Positions 37,667 through 46,835 are shown, counted from the stretch's first letter. The stretch is DNA of 64,000 bases from Fuerstiella sp. (GCA_022447185.1 JAKVAY010000053.1:1-64000), one strand, 5' to 3'. Notes: generated by a model from the sequence alone, not told the origin. Numbers and translations: made by a program.

Positions 37667-39691
37667 TCAGCGTCCACGTTGCTGCTGCAATTTCTCAATT
37701 TCTTTTTGTGTGATTCCACCATCGCCGTCGGTATCCATGCGATCGAAGAAGGACCGCATGCGCTCCGGGGCTTCTTCTTTCGAGACTTTACCATCCCCGT
37801 CGCTGTCGTACTGCATCAGGTCAAAGCGTGCTCCAGCGTTACCGGATCTGTCACCGGGAGGCCTGCGATCCGCTGACTCGTCCCTACCGGCGGGTTCTGT
37901 ACCAGGAGGTCGCCCCCCACCACCGCCAGCAAATCGTCGTCGACTTTCAAGCATCGTGTCGGTCTCTGTTTCATTCAGTGCACCGTCCCCGTCTGCATCC
38001 ACGCGACTGAACCAGAATTGCGCAGATCGCTGAGACTGTTCATCCAGTTCTGACTGCGCGACCTTGCCGTCACCGTCCAGGTCATACTGAGCGATGTACT
38101 CTCGTCCAGAGTTCGGCAGCGTGTTTTGGCCGTCAGAAGTGGAACGTGACGTGTTGTTTTGGGGTCGAGCCATTGCCGCCCCTTCCGATCCCGACTGTGA
38201 TTCGTCGGCTTCGTCCGATGAGTCCCCACTACCAAACTGTGATCGGTCTCGTTCGGAATCTCCCTGAGGCATTTCTCTGGCAGCATCGTCGATGACGGAT
38301 TTTGGATTCCGCAGCACTCGATCCCCTTCTTTCACACCCTGGACCACTTCGACAGTCTTGTCATTGGTGCGGCCGAGTTCGAGTTCCTGTTTGTGAATAC
38401 CATCGTTATCGCTTACCCAGCAGAAATAGGACTCGCGTTGTTCCACAACGGACGAAACAGGCACTGTCAGCACATCCTTCAGGTCGGCGACGAGGATCTC
38501 CACATGGGCCGTCATGCCAGGCCGCAGCGTTATTGATTCTCCTTCGATGGCTACAACAGTTGCATATTCTTTGACATTTGCCGAAAAGAAACTGGTTGGT
38601 TCAGGCTGACTGGCTACGGAAACCACATGTCCCTTGTATTCCACATCCTGGATCACAATCCGAGCGGGCATTCCGGATTGCAGCTGATCAATCTTTGATT
38701 CATGGACGGTCACTCGCACCTGCATCTGCGACAGGTCCGGCAGTCGGATGATTGTCTGTCGTTCCCGAACGGTGGCACCTTCCTCAATCTGGACATCCTG
38801 GTTGCCACGATAGCGGCTGCGACCAGTGTTATTGGCGTAGACAACCATTCCATTCTGCGGTGCCTGAATCACACAGTTTTCAAACTGTTTTCTGAGTCGT
38901 TCCAGACGTGCCTTTTCTAGGTCGAATGCTGCCTGATTCGCGCGAGCTTGTGCCGCAGCCGCTTCTCGCTTTGCTTCCAGGTCTTTAAGCGTTTTTTCTT
39001 TCGTAAACTCGACGAGAACTTTTTTCCGAGTCTCGGCCGCTTCCAGATCAAGCTTTGTTCGTTCGACGGCAAACTGATCGGCCTCTCGCTGCAGCGAAGT
39101 TGCGAATCCCTTGCGCACCATTTTTTTTGTGAACACCAGAAGATTCTCGGCGGACCGCAGATTCTCCTGTGCGATCCGAATGGCCGCTTCAGCCTGCTTC
39201 AGCTCCTCGACAAAAGTACCTTCCCGGTACTCGTTGACGGCAAGTATGGCAGCTCCGTGATCTTCGGCAGCCTGGATTTTTGCAGCATTTGCATTTTCAA
39301 AGGTGATCTTTTGTGAGTTCAGCTGGTCCTCAATATTTGAAGTGTCGAGCCGAACGATTTCATCCCCCGATTTTACCGTCGTGCCATCTTCAACGATCCA
39401 CAGAATCGTACTGCCGCCGCTTATGGAACACTTCACGTCGATGTTGACCGCACTTTCGACGTTTCCGTCTTCATTCACCGTTACCAGAATGTCATCTCTG
39501 GCGACGGTATAAAGCAGAACTCCATTTTCACGTCCGGCCCCGACACCTCTGCCAAGGGTGGCCCAAACGAAGGCACCGCCTCCGATCAGGCCAAATAACA
39601 GCAGCAGTCCCACAACCGTAGCACCGCTGCTTCCTCGACGGTGTGACCGTTGTAAGACGCGTTTCTTCACCCGTCGTTCCAAAGTTGTCAT
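37667..39691 (-). CDS. Efflux adaptor (MacA/HlyD-like) with four C-terminal EF-hand calcium loops
   Basis: 674 residues from ATG 39691, chosen because GGAAG lies 8 bases upstream; an ATG five codons earlier is possible. One N-terminal membrane segment (VVGLLLLFGLIGGGAFVWAT) leads to a lipoyl half (DVKCSISGGSTILWIVEDGTTVKSGDEIVRLD), a long coiled-coil hairpin rich in Ala, Glu and Lys, and the second lipoyl half (CVIQAPQNGMVVYAN). Beta-barrel and membrane-proximal domains follow to about residue 470. An acidic Ser-rich linker then leads to four EF-hand loops: DLDGDGKVAQSE (about 532-546), DADGDGALNETE (560-575), DSDGDGKVSKEE (627-640) and DTDGDGGITQKE (650-664). The loops lie in the periplasm. 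A MacA-like adaptor normally ends before such a domain. Confidence 0.92.
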   Translation of the reverse strand: MTTLERRVKKRVLQRSHRRGSSGATVVGLLLLFGLIGGGAFVWATLGRGVGAGRENGVLLYTVARDDILVTVNEDGNVESAVNIDVKCSISGGSTILWIVEDGTTVKSGDEIVRLDTSNIEDQLNSQKITFENANAAKIQAAEDHGAAILAVNEYREGTFVEELKQAEAAIRIAQENLRSAENLLVFTKKMVRKGFATSLQREADQFAVERTKLDLEAAETRKKVLVEFTKEKTLKDLEAKREAAAAQARANQAAFDLEKARLERLRKQFENCVIQAPQNGMVVYANNTGRSRYRGNQDVQIEEGATVRERQTIIRLPDLSQMQVRVTVHESKIDQLQSGMPARIVIQDVEYKGHVVSVASQPEPTSFFSANVKEYATVVAIEGESITLRPGMTAHVEILVADLKDVLTVPVSSVVEQRESYFCWVSDNDGIHKQELELGRTNDKTVEVVQGVKEGDRVLRNPKSVIDDAAREMPQGDSERDRSQFGSGDSSDEADESQSGSEGAAMARPQNNTSRSTSDGQNTLPNSGREYIAQYDLDGDGKVAQSELDEQSQRSAQFWFSRVDADGDGALNETETDTMLESRRRFAGGGGGRPPGTEPAGRDESADRRPPGDRSGNAGARFDLMQYDSDGDGKVSKEEAPERMRSFFDRMDTDGDGGITQKEIEKLQQQRGR

Positions 39692-40064
39692 AACAGTGCT
39701 TCCCATGCCAACGATGTACCTCGTGGACGTCTGCGCGTACTGGAACTCTGCAATTTTACGGCACAGAAAACCAGAAGTATATCGGAACCAGGTTCAGACT
39801 GACGATTCCAATGTCGTTGCCAGTGATTTTCATTTCGTTCCGGATGCTGTGGATGTGGACAAATTGAGATGTTCAGAGAATCAAATCGGACCACAGTCTC
39901 GTGTCGATGCCGGCACTACACCCGGTTTAGGTTCGTCTCCTGACGTTTTCAGTCTTTCGATGTTCAGATTTGAAAAGTCTACGGGCGATTTGGCTTCCGG
40001 CTTTCCTGTTCGGAGTTTCGCGGGATTCAGTAGCAGAAGAAGTGGCGGGACTGTTGTCCTTTGT
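39692..40064. other. Spacer inside the efflux operon, no gene seen
   Basis: 373 bases between the tolC-like gene and the adaptor gene. A plus-strand frame through it continues into the antisense of the tolC-like gene and looks spurious. It might hold an internal promoter, but none was recognised. Confidence 0.4.
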
Positions 40065-42722
40065 CTATTCAGAATTCGAAGGAACTTCGGCCACGGAATC
40101 CTGGTTACTGTCAGCATTTCGACGTTCCGGCCGGAGCCACTGCTGCGGGACCGCGGGCGGAAGCGGTCGACATTCACTTTCTCGTTCAGCGATCGTCAGG
40201 AGTTCACGAACGGGCACATCGATCCATAATCCACGGGCGTCAATCTGCATGATTCCCAGTTCACGATAGAGCTGCATTCGAGTTGCACGGTAGTTTAGCC
40301 ATACACTCATCAGATTGTTTTGCGAATTTCGCAGGTCGGACAATGCGAACAGAAGATTTTGAGCGAGCGTTGGGCCAAACGCCTGTGGAAGTTGCCCGGG
40401 TTGCGCAGGTGCCACCGGTTGGTTCAGCGCCTCGCGAGTCTGATCAACGCGGCGAATCGCAATCGCCACAGCACGCCTCTGAATTTCCAGATTGATGCGC
40501 AGCTGTTCGAGCCCGCGGATCAGGTCTCGCGTGTTTTGCATGATCTGATCTTCAAACTGGATCATTTGTCTTCTGGCCTGCTGATATTCCACCAGCTGCT
40601 GGCGGAAACTGTTGCGTTCCAGTAATCGCGTCAGAGGTGGGTCAAGACGCATGGATGCACTCAGAGATCCTGTTTGTCCGTCGAACTTCACCGGGTTGCG
40701 TCGGCGCGAACTTAAGTCACCGTCGAACCGAATACTCAGGTCAGATTTCAGCGCGTTGGCATTGAACTCGATCAGTCGCCATGAATCGACGAGCGCTGCC
40801 CGGTTATTCATCCAGTCCAGTCGGTTGGCGTGCGCAATTTCCAGTGCCGTTTTCGAAGTCAGATCAATCGGATCAACCATGATCATTTCCAGTCGCGTGC
40901 GTGCCTGAACTAGGGAACCTTCACCAAGAATGGCACCGACTTCGTTCAGAACCTCCACAACGCCTTCAGCGACCGCTTCGTGATCGTCGTCCGTCAGATC
41001 AGATGCCAGTTCTTCCAGTTGCGATTCTGCCTGCAGCAGCCGATCGTGAAGTGACGTAAGTTCAGTATCCATCCGTTCGTGCAGACCTTCGAGTTGCCGA
41101 AGTTCGTTACCCTCCAGAGTCTGGCTCCGCTTCGGGACAACCTGATCAAGTGCCTGAAGTTCTGAAGGCAGTTGATCCAGATGCTGCTGCACGAGTGCCG
41201 CAAACTCACGGATTTGATCAAATGCGGACTCCAATTGCTCATCGGCCGGTTGCTCCGGCAATTCACCAAAGTCGGTGATGTATTCAGTGATTTGTGTCTG
41301 TAGTTGAGTCAGTTCGGGGGCAATGAGCTGAAACTGACGGATGATTGTGTCGTCCGGTGCCAGTTCCAAATTCGGCGGCAATCCCAGTGTGGTGCGTTTG
41401 AATCTGTCTTGTGCGGTTGCAAAGGCATTCAGCGCCTGAAGCAGATTGGCTCGCTCGGTTTCAATATTTTGACGGAACTGATCCACCTGCGCGATATCGA
41501 TCAGTCCCGCTTCCAGATTGGACTCCAGCAGTGCCAGCGTCTGGAGCTGAGCATTCAGGCTGTCTTCAGTGTTTCGAATCTGCTGAAGCTGTTGCAGCAA
41601 TCCCATAAAACCGCCAACAGTTCCGGCGCCGCCACCAGCGAACCCGGCCCCGCCGTCTGCGCCTCCGGCCGCCCCGCCGCCTCCTCCGAATGTGCGGCCG
41701 AATCCCGTCGCGTCACCAACGCCGCCGAACCCGCCTTCTCCCTGGCCGGAAAACCCGGTGAGTCCGGTTCCTCCCTGGAAGCCACCGCGTCGCTGCGGCC
41801 CGCTGACTCCCAAATCACCGATCGCCACTCTCGTATAAAAGCCCTGACGATATCGCTGAAGTGATCTTAGATTGCCGAGCAAAGCCCGTTCGGCGATCGT
41901 CAGTCGTTCGAGTTCGAACTCTCGTCCTCCTGCTCTCAGGAGTGGCTGCAAAAACGTGAACCCGAGTGTTGATTGCGCGGTTCCCGAATCCGGTCCCAAA
42001 AAATCCCACGTGAATGCATTTGCAAAATCGACGAGTAGTTGTCCACCGGTCGCCAGCCGACGATTGAATGTGGCGGCATTGAAACTGGAATCTGTGTTAA
42101 TCGCCAGCGAGTTACTTTCTCCACCCGGACGTTTCTTGCCAAGATGCGTATAGCCGATTCCTGTTCCACCGAAGAACTGGACGTCGTATCGGAATCGTTC
42201 CGAACTGACGTCGAGTGCCGAAAAGTAAAGAGTCTCAAGCTGTTCCTGCCAGTCGGGCGAATGGATCAGCGCCAGTTCCACCGAATCCTCCAGCGTGAGA
42301 AAAATCTCATCCTGTTCATTCCGAATGGCCATGCTTTCGAGGTATTGCCGCCAGCGGGGGTTTTCCAGATCGGTGATGTTGCCGTTGGCGTGCCATTTGT
42401 CCCAGTGATTCTTCCCGTCGATGCAGTGCATCAGCCGATGAGCCGTCGGATCATCGGGAGGCATTGGTGGACGATCAGGGTCGTAGATGTCTGCATAGCG
42501 ACTTCTGTGGTCGACTTCGATGTTGAAATTGCGCAGGCCCCAGCGAGCGTCATTGGATTTTTCGTCTATCAGGCATGCGACTTCTTGGTCAGCCTGCAGG
42601 CGATAATGCTGGCGCGTACAGCCGGACAGAAACAGCACACAGATCACCACGGCGGTTGTGACCAGAGTCCGAGTGAAATGCGGCCCGACTTGTACGGTCT
42701 CATGATCAAATACGCGTTTCAC
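40065..42722 (-). CDS. TolC-family outer-membrane efflux lipoprotein with glycine-rich insertion
   Basis: 885 residues from GTG 42722. The frame stays open 58 codons upstream, but this start puts the lipoprotein signal (TAVVICVLFLSGC) near the N-terminus. It is much longer than TolC (about 470 mature residues). The duplicated outer-membrane-factor units are visible (LTLEDSVELALIHSPDWQEQLE and KTALEIAHANRLDWMNNRAALVDSW, then RLDPPLTRLLERNSFRQQLVEYQQARRQ). Extra parts are an N-terminal domain of about 110 residues, a Gly-rich insertion at about 300-370 and a long helical coil at about 380-640. It should be the exit duct for the adaptor and MacB-like pair encoded next, and is first in the operon. 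Confidence 0.85.
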   Translation of the reverse strand: MKRVFDHETVQVGPHFTRTLVTTAVVICVLFLSGCTRQHYRLQADQEVACLIDEKSNDARWGLRNFNIEVDHRSRYADIYDPDRPPMPPDDPTAHRLMHCIDGKNHWDKWHANGNITDLENPRWRQYLESMAIRNEQDEIFLTLEDSVELALIHSPDWQEQLETLYFSALDVSSERFRYDVQFFGGTGIGYTHLGKKRPGGESNSLAINTDSSFNAATFNRRLATGGQLLVDFANAFTWDFLGPDSGTAQSTLGFTFLQPLLRAGGREFELERLTIAERALLGNLRSLQRYRQGFYTRVAIGDLGVSGPQRRGGFQGGTGLTGFSGQGEGGFGGVGDATGFGRTFGGGGGAAGGADGGAGFAGGGAGTVGGFMGLLQQLQQIRNTEDSLNAQLQTLALLESNLEAGLIDIAQVDQFRQNIETERANLLQALNAFATAQDRFKRTTLGLPPNLELAPDDTIIRQFQLIAPELTQLQTQITEYITDFGELPEQPADEQLESAFDQIREFAALVQQHLDQLPSELQALDQVVPKRSQTLEGNELRQLEGLHERMDTELTSLHDRLLQAESQLEELASDLTDDDHEAVAEGVVEVLNEVGAILGEGSLVQARTRLEMIMVDPIDLTSKTALEIAHANRLDWMNNRAALVDSWRLIEFNANALKSDLSIRFDGDLSSRRRNPVKFDGQTGSLSASMRLDPPLTRLLERNSFRQQLVEYQQARRQMIQFEDQIMQNTRDLIRGLEQLRINLEIQRRAVAIAIRRVDQTREALNQPVAPAQPGQLPQAFGPTLAQNLLFALSDLRNSQNNLMSVWLNYRATRMQLYRELGIMQIDARGLWIDVPVRELLTIAERESECRPLPPAVPQQWLRPERRNADSNQDSVAEVPSNSE

Positions 42723-43397
42723 GGACGTTGATGATGAGTGTTTCGATCGCCGTTCGCAGTTGTGGCAATTCTGAACCACTTCTGTCACTCCCCCTCCCCA
42801 ACAGAATGTCAGCGGTGCGTACGCTACGTCGATGCGTTTGCCGTCAGGCGGCCTCTTCACTGCAACGCAAACAGTCATCGTTTTTGTACTGTGCATTCAT
42901 TTCTGAGCGACCAGTGCAGTTCTGTTGCGTCGGAAAGCGTCAGCTCGATCCGGTATGGCCCCGACACTCTGTGACGGCCACTGCATACGCAGGCCATCAC
43001 TACGAATCGGCGTTCCGAATTTGTTGCCTTGAACGAATATGCGGGTTGTACGATCTGTGACGATTTCTGCCTGTGCGGTCGTTTTCGTCTGTTGCTTGGC
43101 TGGTTGAAATGCTGTCGAATCCGGTCACATCGGCAAACATTGCCGGTGGCTCAGAATTTTTTGCGTGGCACGGGTGGATTGGCTGACCGACTGTTATATG
43201 AGTCCGGCAGCAGCCCGGCTGCCGGATGAGCCAGGAAGAAGCACACGACTCCTACGGGACTGGTCTCGTCTGGACGGAGGTACCTGGCAGGGTGTCTCAT
43301 GAATTGACACGGATACGGTTGCCGGTGCCCATTACCTGTCCATCGCTGATGTGGATGAATCAGTGACATGGATGTCTCTGCCAGTGCTGCTGAACAC
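42723..43397. other. Gap upstream of the efflux operon
   Basis: 675 bases between the DUF35 gene stop and the tolC-like start, both on the minus strand. It should contain the efflux operon promoter. Frames crossing it are Cys- and Arg-rich and unconvincing. It contains the hairpin at 43203-43226. Confidence 0.4.
43203..43226. terminator. Strong GC-rich hairpin, possible terminator of the DUF35 operon
   Basis: TCCGGCAGC pairs perfectly with GCTGCCGGA around six bases, 172 bases past the DUF35 stop on the minus strand. There is no T-run, so it could also be an RNA-stabilising element. Confidence 0.35.
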
Positions 43398-43832
43398 CTA
43401 TCTTTCGCCCGGCACTGAGCGCAGCCGGAACGTCACAACCGGTTTCGAACGCGAAATCATCTTTGCATCGTGGAACACAATTTCCACAGGCATACCCGCG
43501 GAAATGGAATCCGGATCCTGCGTATTGACACCTTCGATCCGTGCAACGACTCGAACGCTTTCGTCGAGTTCCACAACACCGGTGCAACAGGGATTCGATC
43601 GACCGTAGCCTTCTTTTGTCAGCGCAGGCGGTGGTACAGAGATGCATGTCGTTGCCACCAGTCTTCCGGTTCCTTTCATCTGTATCCATTCCATATCCCA
43701 GTTGCGGCACTTTGGACAGTAGCATCGTGGCGGTACGAAATGGCCGGAACAGGACCGGCACCGGGATCCCATGAAACTGCCCGCGGCGAGAAATTCAGCG
43801 AATGAATGGTCGCTGAAGGGTTGAGTTTCCAA
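43398..43832 (-). CDS. DUF35 zinc-ribbon/OB-fold protein, thiolase partner
   Basis: 144 residues from TTG 43832. Longer starts exist inside the thiolase gene, but GGAG lies 8 bases before this TTG. The zinc ribbon has Cys25, Cys28, Cys39 and Cys42 (SRCRSCSGH, CYCPKCRN), followed by an OB-fold with GTGRLVATTCISVPPP and VRVVARIEGV. DUF35 proteins bind CoA esters and form complexes with SCP2-type thiolases or HMG-CoA synthases, channelling acyl groups. The gene begins 4 bases after the thiolase stop, the expected partner arrangement. Confidence 0.88.
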   Translation of the reverse strand: METQPFSDHSFAEFLAAGSFMGSRCRSCSGHFVPPRCYCPKCRNWDMEWIQMKGTGRLVATTCISVPPPALTKEGYGRSNPCCTGVVELDESVRVVARIEGVNTQDPDSISAGMPVEIVFHDAKMISRSKPVVTFRLRSVPGER

Positions 43833-43836
43833 TCGG

Positions 43837-45108
43837 CTATCTCCGTTCAAGAATCGTGAATGTGCTCGTGCCACCGGTCCCACCCAGATTGTGGGCCGCT
43901 CCGATGCGAAGGTCGTCGCGGGGGATCTGTCGCCTGCCGGCCTCCTGACGCAGCTGGAGCCAGACTTCGACGAGCTGTGCGGCCCCGGTTGCGCCGACAG
44001 GATGTCCTTTGCATTTCAGGCCACCCGAAGTGTTGATTGGTTTGAGACTATCCAGTCGGGTCAGGCCGTCTGCGATGGCCCGGAATCCTTTCCCCGGCCC
44101 GAAGAAACCCAGGTCTTCGATGTGCATGATTTGGGCGATCGAGAAGCAGTCGTGGACTTCGGCAAACTGGATGTCGTCCGGACCCAGGCCGGCCATGCCA
44201 TATGCTTCTTCTGCCGCCTGCCGCGTTGCTTCGAAGCTGGTTAGATCGTCGGCGGCGTGTAGTCCGCGGCCACTGCCCTGACCGATACCCGCTACGTGAA
44301 GCGGGTTGTCCGAGAACCTGTGAGCGATATCCTCGGCAACCAGCAGCAGACAGCTGGCTCCGTCACTGATCGGACAACAATCGAACAGATGGATTGGTGA
44401 AGCCACGACAGGATTGGCTGCCGCGTCTCGTAGAAATTCCTTTTCGTCCAACCACGTTGGAATCGGATCACCACGGTCCGCGGCATACCGTGTTTTGTCT
44501 TCCATGATCTTTCGGATTGAACGGTTCAGCTGAGCTTTGGGATTGAGCTCAGCGTTATTGTGATTCTGAATTGTGACGTTCATCAGGTGCTCACGTGTTG
44601 CACCATACTTTTCAAAATAGGCACCGGCGATCACACCAAACACACCTGGAAACGTGAACCCGACCTCTCGTTCACACGGCATTGCCGCCAGCGCCAGTCC
44701 CTCAGCAACCTCTGCAGTCGAGCGTCCGGACATGTCCTCAACGCCGCCGACGAGTACGACATCGTAGAACCCCGACGCAATTGCGAACACCGCTTCGCGA
44801 AAGGCCAGGCCGCTGGAAGCGCAGGCACCTTCGGTACGGGTTGCCGGTCGGGGAACATGACCGAGAGCGTCCGCGAGGACTGCTCCCCAGTGCGACTGGG
44901 ACACGAAAAAGTCGTTAGTGAAATTTCCGAAATACATCGCGTCGATGGCTGTCGGATCGAATTCGTTATCCACAGACTCAGTCATATCTCGGAATGCTTC
45001 GAGAAACAGGTCTGTTGAATTCCTGTCGCGGAGCATGCCAAACGTGGACATTCCCGCACCCACGACGGCGACATGGCGTGCAAGTTTCCTCTGCTGGTCT
45101 CGGTTCAT
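43837..45108 (-). CDS. SCP2-type thiolase family protein
   Basis: 423 residues. Nucleophile Cys96 in EGACASSG, EVHDCFS and His369 in GHPVGATG are present. The C-terminal cysteine of degradative thiolases is replaced by a HNLGGTGG block, as in the SCP2/nonspecific lipid-transfer group. These enzymes cleave or condense branched or sterol-derived 3-ketoacyl-CoA, and some need a DUF35 partner, which is the next gene. It starts 21 bases after the acyl-CoA ligase stop, so the three form one operon. The substrate is unknown; a branched acyl-CoA is a guess from the family. Confidence 0.9.
   Translation of the reverse strand: MNRDQQRKLARHVAVVGAGMSTFGMLRDRNSTDLFLEAFRDMTESVDNEFDPTAIDAMYFGNFTNDFFVSQSHWGAVLADALGHVPRPATRTEGACASSGLAFREAVFAIASGFYDVVLVGGVEDMSGRSTAEVAEGLALAAMPCEREVGFTFPGVFGVIAGAYFEKYGATREHLMNVTIQNHNNAELNPKAQLNRSIRKIMEDKTRYAADRGDPIPTWLDEKEFLRDAAANPVVASPIHLFDCCPISDGASCLLLVAEDIAHRFSDNPLHVAGIGQGSGRGLHAADDLTSFEATRQAAEEAYGMAGLGPDDIQFAEVHDCFSIAQIMHIEDLGFFGPGKGFRAIADGLTRLDSLKPINTSGGLKCKGHPVGATGAAQLVEVWLQLRQEAGRRQIPRDDLRIGAAHNLGGTGGTSTFTILERR
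43841..43844 (-). promoter_or_regulatory. Shine-Dalgarno site supporting the DUF35 TTG start
   Basis: GGAG on the minus strand, lying within the last codons of the thiolase gene and 8 bases before TTG 43832. It favours a short DUF35 protein with coupled translation over GTG 43883. Confidence 0.55.
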
Positions 45109-45129
45109 GTGTGGCTCATGCGATGACAG

Positions 45130-46680
45130 TCATTTTCCATGCAAGTATTTCTCACGAAGGACGCGCTTCATAATCTTTCCGTAGTTATTTTTGGGGATCT
45201 CATCGACAAAATCGACAGATCGTGGCTTCTTGTAGCTTGAGACATGTTTCCGGCAAAAGTCAATCAGTTCCTGATCTGTCACTGACGTTCCGGAAGTGGT
45301 CGACACAACGGCCTTGACGGACTCGCCCCATTCGGGATCGGGTACACCAATTACAGCCACTTCCCGAACAGCCGGATGACGTATCAGCACTTCTTCGATT
45401 TCACGAGGATAAATATTTTCGCCACCGCTGATGATCATGTCTTTTGATCGGTCCATAAGGAACAAATAACCGCATTCGTCAAAACGGCCGATATCACCCG
45501 TGTGCAGCCATCCGTCCTTCAGCGCTGCTGCTGTCGCACCGGGGTTTTGCCAGTAGCCCTTCATAACCATGTCCGAACGTGTCACAATTTCGCCGCAGGA
45601 TCCGGATGGCAACTGGCGGCCATTATCGTCGACGACGGCTACTTCGACATCGGTCCGCGGGATCCCCACGGAAGCCAGTCGCCTGCGCCGATCGTGATCG
45701 CCGTTCACAACATGGTCCCGGTGAGGCAGATATGTGATAGTCATTGGCGATTCTCCCTGTCCGTACAACTGAACCAGACATGGTCCAAGTTTTGCGACAG
45801 CCGTTGTCAGATCTTCCACCAGCATCGGCGCACCGCCGTAGATCACAGATTTCAGGGAACTTGAATCACAATGGTCGAGGTCCGGACAATCGATCAGCCG
45901 TTTCAGCATGGTTGGAGCCACGAAGATATTCGTGACACGATGCTGTTCGATCAGACGGAGCACATTTGCCGGGTCGAACGATGTGCCGTCGGGAATCACG
46001 TGAGTGGCAGCTCTGGCGACGTTCGGGATTGAATATAGTCCGCTGCCGTGGGACAGTGGTGCGGCGTGCAGCGTGACGTCATTGGGGCCGCAGCCGGGGC
46101 ACATGTCAGCGAGACAATTCATCGTCATTCCCGTGAGATTGCGGTGGGTCAGCATCGCCCCTTTGGGTCGTCCGGTTGTTCCCGATGTATAGAACAGCCA
46201 GGCTACGTCGTCCGGTGCCAATTCCGCGTCTTCAAATTCAGACGCAGCACCGGAAAGGACTGTTTCGTAGTCCAGCAACTCCTCGTCAGCGCCGGATGTT
46301 GTGATGATGTGATGCACCTGTGACATCTGATTTCGATGTTGTTTCAACGCCAGGTTGAATTGCGCAGTGGCCACAACAACTTTTGACTCCGACTGGTCGA
46401 TAATGAACGTGAATTCATTCGGGTGCAGCCGAAAGTTGATCGGTACGGCACCGCACCCCACTTTGAAACAGGCAAACATCGCTTCAAGCATTTGTGGCCC
46501 GTTGTACATCAGCAGTGCAACATGATCACCTTTGGCCACACCCAGTCCAACCAGGGCATTAGCAAACTGATTGACACGTTCATTGAATTCCGCGTAAGTC
46601 CACATGCTCGACCCGTGTACAATGGCCGGGTTTTGCGGAATGCTGCGGGCGGATTGTGTGAGGAACTTGCCGATATTCAT
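45130..46680 (-). CDS. AMP-dependent acyl-CoA synthetase (fatty acid or related acid ligase)
   Basis: 516 residues from ATG 46680; a TTG five codons upstream is possible. It activates a carboxylic acid to its CoA thioester via an acyl-adenylate. Motifs: P-loop LFYTSGTTGRPKGAMLTHRN, YGQGESPMT, GWLHTGDIGRFDECGYLFLMDR and the C-terminal SGGENIYPREIEEVL, then a catalytic Lys in PKNNYGKIMKR. It begins the ligase, thiolase, DUF35 operon, and would feed acyl-CoA to that pathway. Length and motifs fit medium- or long-chain and aryl-acid ligases; the true acid is not readable. Confidence 0.92.
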   Translation of the reverse strand: MNIGKFLTQSARSIPQNPAIVHGSSMWTYAEFNERVNQFANALVGLGVAKGDHVALLMYNGPQMLEAMFACFKVGCGAVPINFRLHPNEFTFIIDQSESKVVVATAQFNLALKQHRNQMSQVHHIITTSGADEELLDYETVLSGAASEFEDAELAPDDVAWLFYTSGTTGRPKGAMLTHRNLTGMTMNCLADMCPGCGPNDVTLHAAPLSHGSGLYSIPNVARAATHVIPDGTSFDPANVLRLIEQHRVTNIFVAPTMLKRLIDCPDLDHCDSSSLKSVIYGGAPMLVEDLTTAVAKLGPCLVQLYGQGESPMTITYLPHRDHVVNGDHDRRRRLASVGIPRTDVEVAVVDDNGRQLPSGSCGEIVTRSDMVMKGYWQNPGATAAALKDGWLHTGDIGRFDECGYLFLMDRSKDMIISGGENIYPREIEEVLIRHPAVREVAVIGVPDPEWGESVKAVVSTTSGTSVTDQELIDFCRKHVSSYKKPRSVDFVDEIPKNNYGKIMKRVLREKYLHGK

Positions 46681-46835
46681 GACACACTCGCTCAAACTCA
46701 GAATTCAAGATTAATCTCGTTGCCCAGCCTGTGTTTCGGAACAGCTCACGGACACGTTCCGACTTCGTACTGTGTGTGAAATTCCGGAAACGCCGGCTGT
46801 GAGTATTCAGCGTTCAGATGGTGCTGCGGCCGGAT

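Noticed and set aside
39558-40229. 223-codon plus-strand frame between adaptor and tolC-like genes
   Set aside because: It overlaps antisense of both efflux genes and its translation is low-complexity in parts.
42723-42896. N-terminal extension of the TolC-like protein by 58 residues
   Set aside because: It would put 58 Cys- and Ser-rich residues ahead of a standard lipoprotein signal; the GTG at 42722 places that signal near the N-terminus.
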